Assembly (NCBI RefSeq): GCF_000471905.2
Contig: NW_006499973.1
Coordinates: forward strand, 1,625,875-1,689,874
Source of the DNA: Amborella trichopoda
Lineage: Eukaryota > Streptophyta > Magnoliopsida > Amborellales > Amborellaceae
Length of the DNA stretch: 64,000 nt
Direction of reading: 5' to 3'
Made by a program: the position numbers and the translations under genes
Shown here: positions 56,111-64,000 of the stretch, piece after piece
Numbering within the stretch: the stretch's first letter is position 1
Layout of the letters: every line of letters starts with the position of its first letter
The notes under the pieces: generated by a model
Database searches by the model: none
What the model was told of the DNA's origin: nothing
Seen by the model: only the letters and a program-made list of their open reading frames with translations

Positions 56111-57218
56111 GCATTCAAACCACTTGCCCGGTCGAATGTCGTGCTTCGAGAGAAGCGAGAAGGACAATATTCAGAAAATTTCCTTCGACTTTATTACTTT
56201 TTTTCTTTCAAGCCACAGGACCATGTGAACGTTGGGGAGATTCACGTAATGGTGCAATTAGGATGCTCAGACCTTTGGATGCAATGTATAGGTCTATCCG
56301 TGGAGGCTTTAGGGGGAGAAGAGACTTTTTTGAGGGATCTTGTCGAATTCCTCACCCTCTTGTGGACTGTTTGTGATTCTGAAGCTGAGGATTTTGTATG
56401 AACCTCATTAGTCAGAATTGGGCCAGTTTGGCAGTCAAGTGCCATGCTGAAGGGTATTTTTTCCATTTTGATCTGGGTTTATTTGTGTCCTCTGGTGTTG
56501 ATCCATGTTTCGAGGATTTTTTTTGTGGTGTGCTGAAGGGCCTTTGGTTGACGTTGTTTGTTGCTACATTAGGTTTGCTTTTGATAGTGAGGATACCTCT
56601 GTGGGCCCCATCTATCGGTTCCAGTCGTGGGCATTTTGTTAGCCAGTCCCAAAAGTCTGGGCTTGTCGGCTAGAGGGAATTGTGGCGAGGCGGACTGAAA
56701 TCTTTGGCAAGTTCGCCCTGGCTTTGTCAGTTTCTTGCTGTCATAGTGGTCTTTAGCATTTTTGGAGTGTGTTTGTGACCTCATGGGCATAATGTTCTTC
56801 CTCATGAGACTTGTCTTACCTTGTTAGTGAATCTTTTGTCTTTCGAGTCCCTTTTACCAATGGACTCAGGCTATCGGAATCTTTTCCTTGAAGTTCGTAT
56901 TTTTAGATCCTGGTATTCTGACACCAGGGATTTTTTTCTTAGAGTGTGGTCTGAAGCCGCTTGTTGAGGCAAGCGCTATATCAGCCTGTTTATTAGTCCA
57001 AGCATGCTTTGCAGACTTTCACCTGAACTTGGGAAGCGATGCCGTAGAGATGGTTTTCACCAACTTCCTTTCATTTGGGGCTCTTTTACCCATGACCTTT
57101 CGGCCATGTACACCCTTATTTTTTCATTTTTACTCACGATGCTCTTTTGGGTTTTCACGGTGCCCAGTTTTTATTCACGAAACGATTTTACTCATGGTTT
57201 CGTGTGTGACCAATGTAG
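56111..57218. other. Unassigned stretch
   Basis: Two overlapping + frames of 178 and 113 codons start at 56,888 and 57,004 but show no family motifs. T-rich, GC moderate. Likely the interior of an unrecognised LTR or non-autonomous element. Confidence 0.4.
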
Positions 57219-57545
57219 GCGGCAATACCTATCGCTCTCCGCAAAGCGTCAAGGCAATACCCATTGCCGCCCACTGGGTTCTTCTGTGCCTCTCTGTGTC
57301 CATCGACGTGTGCCTTACGAAAGGCAATCGCTGCGAGACCTATGAGAAAGTATCACCGTGCACCCCGATAGGCGCAATCACCTTTTGTATGAAACTTGTT
57401 GCCTCCTCGTACTGTCCACGTTGATGCTCATTGCCATTTGTGGGCCCCTCTCAAGGTCCACGCCTAGCACTGTGCGGTTCATGGGTAGCTATCGCCGTGA
57501 GCTTCATCAAAAGCAATGCCGTTTGCAAGGGACGCGGTGTCTTCT
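57219..57545. repeat. GGCAAT / ATTGCC palindrome cluster
   Basis: A perfect GGCAAT-ACCC-ATTGCC hairpin lies at 57,253-57,268. Related half-sites (GGCAATACC, GGCAATCGC, CATTGCC, GCAATGCCG) recur about six times to 57,525. It resembles in style the palindrome clusters at 32.2-33.0 kb and 42.1-43.6 kb, with a different sequence. Confidence 0.6.
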
Positions 57546-57799
57546 CATCGATGTCTGAATTCTTCCTCCTTTGCCATCTCACTCTTTCCTCTTCATCCAT
57601 TTCTCTTCTCACTTGATGGAGAGTAAGCCAAACCAAGCACCACCACATCGACCTTGGTTTCGAGTAGTATTGCCGTCGTGCTGGTCCCGTGAGCCACGCC
57701 CGTCTTGCTACCACTCCGAGTGTGTAACTTTCCGGTCTCATGCTAGCCTCACCACTCCGTCAAGTTTTATTCTCTTCTCTATCTCTAATTGAACCTTGC

Positions 57800-58150
57800 A
57801 CTTCATCGCCTTCTCATATGAATGTGCATTGCTTTAAGACAAGGGTGGGTCCCTTTGACCCACTTGTCTTGCAAATTAACCATAGAAGTGTTGTGCACAA
57901 AACAGGTCAAGGGAGGCGATTTCGAACCAGTTAAAGCAGCTGGGGGCTTTCTTCGTGATTTAAGATGGTGTCCACGCGAGCCAGCCCTAGTAAGTCCTGA
58001 ATCCACTTAAAATTTGTCTCTCAACGCTTGGTATACTTGCCCTTGCTCTTGAGCAATTCTGAGAGAGCGATCTCAAATCTCGGATTCGCTAGAAACCTGT
58101 GATACGTGCCGCCATATCACCTAGATCTGGAAGGCGAGATCGAGGCACTT
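57800..58150 (-). repeat. 3'-end repeat of Tat-like elements, - copy
   Basis: Inverted relative to 53,600-53,925. It lies just after the integrase end of the minus-strand element C, which supports the reading that it is the 3' end of that element. Confidence 0.7.
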
Positions 58151-58339
58151 AATCACTCATTTTTACTACAATAAAAAGAGTTAGAATTTGTTCGGATTGT
58201 CTTGCTTGCCTTGCGTTGAGTCTCTTTCCTTTGAACATACATCATGGGTAATATTTCTTTAGGTATCGCCCATTGATAGAATGCATTGGCTTCTCTCAAT
58301 CAAGATGTGCCAGTATGTAAGATCCATTTGGCGAGACCT

Positions 58340-59410
58340 TTTTGACTATAAAGGGACCTTCCTACTTAGGTTCAAACTTCCCTTTACGTCGGCCATGCAT
58401 AACAATCGATCTCTTGACAGCCAAAACTAGATCCCCATGGGCGAATGAGCGGACCTTGACTGACTTGTCAAAAGCCCTCTTCAATCTCCCTTGGTTGAGT
58501 TCGAGGTTCTGCTGAGTCTCTAACCTCTTTTCATCAAGAGCATCCAATTCTTGATATCGGAGTTTGACTCTCTCATCTTCCGTTAACCCTTGATGTATCG
58601 CGATGCGCAACAAAGGGAATTGAACTTCAAGGGGTAAAATTGCTTCACCCCCATAGACCAGAGAATAAGGAGTGGAATCGGTGGCATTTGTTATAGTAGT
58701 ACGAAGCCCATAGTGCTACGGGAAGCTTCTCGTGCCAGTTCTTCTTCATAATTGATACCGACTTTCTTAAAACATTGCACAAAGTTTTATTGAAGGCCTT
58801 AGCCAAGCCATTCGCCCTAGGGTGGTACATTGTCCAGTACTTTCACTCAAAACTAAACTGGTTGACCAAGCGATCAATGTGCTGGCTCCAAAACTGGGAC
58901 CATTGTGAGATATAATCCAGTCAGGCACTCCGAATCGATATATGATGTGATGTCGAACGAAGTTGGCCACTATTGTCTCAAGAACTTGCTTAAGGGGGAC
59001 TGCTTCAGCCCACTTAAAGAAGTAATCTGTTGCAGCTAAAATAAAGACATGATCCATTGCCGAAGGAGGGTTAATTGGCTATACAATGTTCATACCCCAT
59101 TGTGAGAAAGGCCATGATGCCACTGTAGGGTGGGCTTTGGAGGCTGGTGAACCAGGCTTGAGTGTATTTGACACACCTGGAACTTTTTAGCGTAGTTTAA
59201 GGAATCAGCAATCATTGAAGGCCAGTAGTATCCCAATCTGTGTATCCATTCATAGAGCTTAGGATTGGACTGGTGTAGTCCGCAAATGCCTAAGTGTACT
59301 TCTTCTAACACCTTATTTGCTTCTTGCAAGTCCACACATCTAAGAAGGACAACATTAAATGACAATCTGAAGAGAGAATCTCCTTCAAGGAGGGTATACT
59401 TGGTAGACAT
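58340..59410 (-). pseudogene. Tat-like element C, integrase
   Basis: On the minus strand: zinc part with GYYWPSMIADSLNYAKKFQVCQIH (59,090-59,410; first Cys replaced by Phe), core with WGMNIV (first Asp now Asn), VFILAATDYFFKWAEAVPL, WIISHNGPSF (second Asp now His), and RANGLAKAFNKTL (Glu now Lys). C-terminus at 58,362-58,613 has GDLVLAVKR. All three catalytic acids are lost, plus frameshifts. Confidence 0.9.
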
Positions 59411-60700
59411 TTGACGTACACTGTTACTCTCGGCACGGTCCTCTAGAAGTCTACCATGTCTTAGAAAATTAGTGATGGGTTCTCTCCAATCTTCTACCTC
59501 TTCGACTTCTGCACATATTGGGTCGAAGGACTTCAGTTCTTGGTTTTGAACCTTAGCCCCTTAACTCCGTGTCATTTCTCGTTCAGCCTTGATTACTTCT
59601 TTAGCTGATGGAAGTGCTTCGAACGGATGAGGAGGGCACTCGTGGAAGATATTTCTCTCAACATCCACGTCTACCTTGGTTCTCAGTTCAACATGTCTCT
59701 ATTATGCCACCAAGACAAGTGTGGGTCCTGATGAGGATAATTGAATTGTAGTCCCGAGTTTTGCAAGTGCATCAGCGTATGAGTTTAGCCTCCTAGGGAT
59801 GTGACTCAAAGATACGTCCAGAAACTAGGCCATATACAATTTTGCAGTATTGTGATAGGGATTGAGAGTGTCTTTCATCATGTCATATATTCCTTTGAGC
59901 TGGCAAATAATCAACTCATAGTCACCATAGATCTTGAACTGCTCCAAATCTAGATCGAAGGTTATCTCCAATCCAATTATAAGGGTCTGATATTCTGCCT
60001 CGTTAGGTGAACCGGCCTCGGCGAGAGAAAAAGAAAGTGGCAATACTCCTCCTTTCGGGGTTAGGAATACCACTCCGGTGCCTCCTCAGTTAGATTGAAA
60101 GGCTCCGTCTTAATACATTTCCCAAGAATGAACAAGGTCTACACATAATACTTCTTCATCAGGGAGGTCGCTTGATAACGGAGATTCTGTCGGTACAGGG
60201 TGTGCTGCTAGAAAATCAGCCAGGGCTTGGCCCTTGATGGCCTTCTATGGGACATATGTGATGTCAAATTCCTTCAATAGTAATACCCACTTAGCAAGAC
60301 ATCCTGATAGGCACAGGCATGCCATGAGAAACTTTACAGGATCTGCTTTTGATATAAGTTTCACTTCATGACCAAGTAAGTAGTGGCGGAGTTTTTGTAT
60401 TGTGAAGATCAGGGCCAAGAACATATTTTCTATAGGGGGATAATTCTTCTAGGCCCCTTGTATCCTGCGACTGAGATAGTACAATGTAGTCTATTTTCCC
60501 TCGTTATTGTTTTGTGCCAACAATGCCCCGAGTGACTTGTTCAGAGCGGTCACGTATAGGATGAGAGTTTTGCCCAACACTGGTGTAGAGAGCACTGGAG
60601 GGTTGAGTAAATACTATTTGATGTCATCAAGAGCTGACTGACATGCTTCATACCAGATGAATGGGGTATCCTTATTTAACAGGTGTGTGAAGGATTTACA
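59411..60700 (-). pseudogene. Tat-like element C, two RNase H domains
   Basis: Minus-strand frames show KTLILYVTALNKSLGALLAQ and LRHYLLGHEVKLISKADPV (first RNase H), GQALADFLAAHPVP, then a second RNase H with GVVFLTPKGG, GSPNEAEYQTLIIGLE and FKIYGDYELIICQLKG (59,825-60,073). Stops every 50-100 codons. Confidence 0.85.
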
Positions 60701-61200
60701 ATGACCTGAGAGATTTGAGATGAACCTGCAGATGTAAGCCAACCGCCCTTAAAGAGAGCACAGTTCTAGTAGTGTAGTTGGTGACAACATTTATTGGATC
60801 GCCTTGATCTTGACTGGCTAAATTTCAAGCCCTCGATGTCTGACAATGAACCCCAAGAACTTTCCCGAACACACGCCAAAAGTGCATTTTAGTGGGTTCA
60901 TTTTAACTTAATGAAGGCATAGTCACTCTAATACATTTTCAAGGTCTCTCATGTGAGCATCCTTATCTTTGGATTTTACCACCAAGTCATCTACAAAGCA
61001 CTCTACCTCTTTATGCATCATGTCTTTGAAGATGGTCGTCATTGCTCTTTAGTATGTGGCACCAGTGTTCTTTAATCCAAAGGGCATCATCGTGCAATGG
61101 AAGACCCCTTTTGGAGTTAAGAACGCAGTGGCTTCCTCATCTTCGGGCACCATCCGTATCTGATTATACCCGGAGTACCTGTCCATGAAGGTCCTTTCTG
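60701..61200 (-). pseudogene. Tat-like element C, reverse transcriptase, truncated
   Basis: Minus-strand order: FMDRYSGYNQIRMVPEDEEA, MMPFGLKNTGATY, a stop, then VECFVDDLVVKSKD (YVDD box intact as FVDD) and NPLKCTFGVCSGKFLGF. The RT N-terminus is cut at about 61,200, where + strand sequence of another element begins. Confidence 0.88.
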
Positions 61201-62409
61201 CATTGATCTCTATGGCATCTAGGTTGCTCGACCCGTTCATTCCAATCAGGGACTTCCTTATCCCCGCACTCGTGGCTGTCCTAGGGAAGCGAGTTGCTCA
61301 AGCTTCCTTCCCTACTCTCCTTCTGAGTCGCGACTCATGGTCCGGCTCCCAGGTTCTCTCCTGGATTGGTGCGAGAGGGGAACTAAAAGTCCTTGCCTCC
61401 CTGCCTTCTCACCCTGGTGGACTCTCCACCAAGGCCCCTTGCATGGGTAGCACGTCCGCTATCATACACCCTGCTACTGACAAATCTCCTGCCAGTCATA
61501 TTGTTGAGGTGCGCCGGAAGGCTTCCCTGTCCATTCCCGCGAAAGGCAAGCGAATTGCTGTCACTCTTGAGGTTCATCGTAAGATAGCCCCCTATGCTCC
61601 TTCATCACTCTGAGCCTCCACACCTGAAGGGTCAGTACACAGAGGTGAAAGTCCTGAGGTCTTCACCCTTGGCACACACTTAAAGGCTTGTGGTCCATCC
61701 ACTCGAGCCACACCTCGGGCAACTCTCGCATTGCCCTGAGCTCACATCCAGGGATAGGCCTCCTTGGGCCAAACCCTACAAGCATCATGCATTCACTTTC
61801 CCCAGCTCAAGGCAGCTCTAGCTCTATGTCAGCTCGAGCATAGGAGGGTCGACCACTTCGTCCTCCCTCCCAGCACATACAGCTTCACCCTGCAAGCGAT
61901 AAAATTTTGCCTTTCCTGCTCGTGGGTCTCGGCCTCCTCAAGTAGAACCCATTGACCGGGGCCGGGTCGACCCCCAAGTCATTCGGACGGCTAACTCCAA
62001 AGGTTCAGGTCCCTCTTGGATCCAGACTCAAGCGGAGTCATGAACTAGCTTCTTCCCCTGTTGCTCTTCCGACATTAGGCAAGCACCTCAAGCTCAGGTA
62101 CTCAAAGGTATTTCCTAAGAGTACCATCTTGAGCCAGCCTCGAGTCAGCCGTACACCCGGACCCCACAAAGGAATTCGGGCAAATGGTGTGATGTCAAAC
62201 AGAAGCCTCTAGCCTCCAAGGCAAGAACTCAAGCTGCCTTCTGTCCTCGGGCTCTACTCCCTGCTCCAGCTCATACACATGGCCCTCTCATGTTCAAAGA
62301 AAGCAGGGCAGTTTAGATCCCAGGCTCGGTTTTGGAATGAGGTCGACAACCGCCTCAGGATCAAATAAAAAAGATGCCTGCAGATCCTGACCAGAGGAGC
62401 CTCTACGGC
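61201..62409. other. GC-richer stretch between two gypsy fragments
   Basis: Plus-strand open frames (61,185-61,613 and others) are rich in Ser, Pro and Leu, with no family motif. It is more GC-rich than its neighbours. By position it may be leader or variable gag N-terminus of the gag fragment that follows. Confidence 0.4.
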
Positions 62410-63140
62410 AATTGAGGTTGCCACTTTTGACGATCTCCTGCATCTTAATCCCTTTTTCCCTCTCCAAACTTCAGAGCCTGAGCAGGTCTAGGAGTATTAC
62501 TCAGTGGCTACCATCGAGAAGTCACGGTTCTAAGACCGTCGAGAACCGGTCCTCACAAGATCAACATACAAGGCTTGAGTACATTCGGGGTAAGCTGAGC
62601 CCCTCCACACTGACTTGCCCCGCACCAATCTCCAACCCCAGTGGTTTGCTCCTCCTCTTGACTTTGACCTCCCAGAAGAAATGGTCAGCGTCATGGTAAT
62701 CAATGACCCAGATGAAACTCAGGAGTATCGGATGACCAGGTTCGAGGTCATTGTGCAATCGAAAAGATGGAACGACTAGAAGCCTCCAGGTCCACTGGCT
62801 CTCATCATGAGACTGATCCCCTGCCTGGTGAGGACATAGTCCCTAGACAGACTCCCCCACCGATCTCTCAAGATAGCTCTCCTTCTCGAGGGGTCTCCCA
62901 AACTGACATTGACGCTATGGTGGCCCACAGCCTCAAGAACAAGGTCCCTGGCATGCAGGAGGTGCCGCTCTATCAGAAGCCATACACATCATAAATTGAC
63001 CAAGTACCCTTCCCTCCGAACTACCAAAAGGGGAAGCTTCCCCTATTAAATGGTACTACATCCCCTCACTAGCATACTGCCCATTTTCAAGCACCAAAGT
63101 CCTACACCCAGGAAGGTAGTAATTAACCCGGCACTGAAGA
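62410..63140 (+). pseudogene. Tat-like gag fragment D
   Basis: Plus-strand pieces: ATFDDLLHLNPFFPL, EEMVSVMVINDPDETQEYRM, an open frame at 62,767-62,994 with DIDAMVAHSLKNKVPG, and then YQKPYTS, a stop, IDQVPFPPNYQKGKLPLLNG. The Q-K-P-Y, D-Q-V-P-F-P and N-G order is typical of the start of the Tat capsid. Capsid core and zinc knuckle are missing. Confidence 0.7.
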
Positions 63141-63305
63141 GGGAATAAGAACTACCTGAAACCCCAAGGTGTAGGTAGGAGAGGAGCTATTCCTGAAGCC
63201 AAAGGCAAGTGGAATGGTCTTCGCCTTACTCAATCGGTTACCTCACTCGTGGCTTATGGGCATGTTGAGAATGGGCTAGAAGGCTCATTTCAAAGGTCTC
63301 ATGTC
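63141..63305. other. Spacer at the right end
   Basis: Short stretch between gag fragment D and the second leader copy. Nothing recognisable. Confidence 0.4.
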
Positions 63306-64000
63306 TAGTCAGGGGGTCCGACTTGGAGTCGTCTTGCAGGGGCTCTTAGGCAACCAAAGTAGGAGCCGAGCAAGGGAAGAAGTTCAGGCACTATCAAACA
63401 CCAATTCCCACAACTCGAACTAAGATAACCTCGAGGCACAGTGATCCCAAAACCAAGACCTACTTTGGTTTAAGGAATCTAACCCAACCTCAAGCAACCA
63501 TAGTACAGCTCGTGATGTCCTGAACACTGTATGAAGCAGAGGGGTTAATCTAGACCGACCCTTACGCGAGATGGACATCCAAGCTGCCCTTAAAGTCCAG
63601 TTGACCTAGGTAACACTATTCATGCCCCAGCTCATGGGTCGATCCCAAACCAACTTATTGGTATAGGTCAACCCCTAGCACAACCGAGTCAGCCGATTCT
63701 TCAAACGGTCCCTCTAGTCTATCCGGTCCAACAAACCATGCAATTTTTGCAATCAGTGGCGACACCTATGGGTCAGTACTCTCCTTAGGCAGCAATGTAT
63801 CAAACTGCCCCAGTGATTGCAGCCATCAATCTCAGGCCCATGCAGGCCAACATATACCCCAAATCTCGACTCATCAGTCTACGCTTGGGAACCCACCAAC
63901 CAGTGGGCCTACTGTCATGCCAAATACCCAATAAGAAGGCACCATAAAAGCAACACAGGATATGCTTGTAAGAATGGACGTGCATGAAATTCTACCCTGA
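63306..64000 (+). pseudogene. Second copy of element B leader and gag N-terminus
   Basis: Matches 45,333-46,010 in the same orientation. The gag-coding part is from about 63,815, with QAHAGQHIPQI and STLGN, as in element B. An in-frame TAA (63,930) and a TGA (63,998) interrupt it. The element runs out of the window. Confidence 0.82.

Noticed and set aside
56888-57424. 178-codon + frame
   Set aside because: Overlapped by a 113-codon frame in another phase; composition-driven, includes a palindrome cluster, no motif.

Overview
This window is nuclear DNA of a flowering plant. One host gene with GT-AG introns is recognisable. The rest is AT-rich and packed with plant-type repeats: Ty3/gypsy retrotransposons of the Tat and chromovirus lineages, a Helitron remnant, MITE-like foldback elements, minisatellites, and an endogenous plant pararetrovirus (Caulimoviridae). 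I cannot name the species. There is one 140-base assembly gap at 27,404-27,543.

Layout. 1-7,190: AT-rich flank with several tandem and direct duplications. 7,191-17,314: a thioredoxin-like 3-3 gene on the + strand with three coding exons of 171, 26 and 220 nt. Intron 1 holds a MITE-like element. The 8.4-kb intron 2 holds a short poly(A) retroposon with a clear target-site duplication, a broken leucine-rich-repeat fragment and an antisense chromovirus integrase fragment. 18,812-27,403: a rearranged cluster of caulimovirid (petuvirus-like) pieces. One forward copy of the movement/coat/zinc-knuckle/protease part is followed by an inverted copy of its first half, then by a forward protease piece, a tRNA-Met primer-binding site, a leader and a third N-terminus that runs into the gap. 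27,544-29,352: two foldback elements and a nested duplication. 30,080-30,565: Helitron helicase remnant (- strand), then 1.5 kb of purine-rich sequence.

32,150-64,000 is almost wholly Ty3/gypsy debris: a Tat-like element on + (33.5-38.5 kb), a Tekay-like chromovirus on - with an internal deletion (40.2-41.8 kb), a second and fuller Tat-like element on + (45.8-52.4 kb), a third on - (58.3-61.2 kb), a gag fragment on + (62.4-63.1 kb), and a second copy of the leader and gag start of the 45-kb element at the right edge. Between them lie minisatellites (53-, 62- and about 160-bp units), dispersed repeats, and clusters of short palindromes.

Every mobile-element or viral reading frame seen is broken by stops, frameshifts, deletions or lost catalytic residues. 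The only gene that looks functional is the thioredoxin-like gene. The most notable structure is the pararetrovirus inverted repeat, with arms of about 2.5 kb, which would fold into a long hairpin RNA if transcribed.
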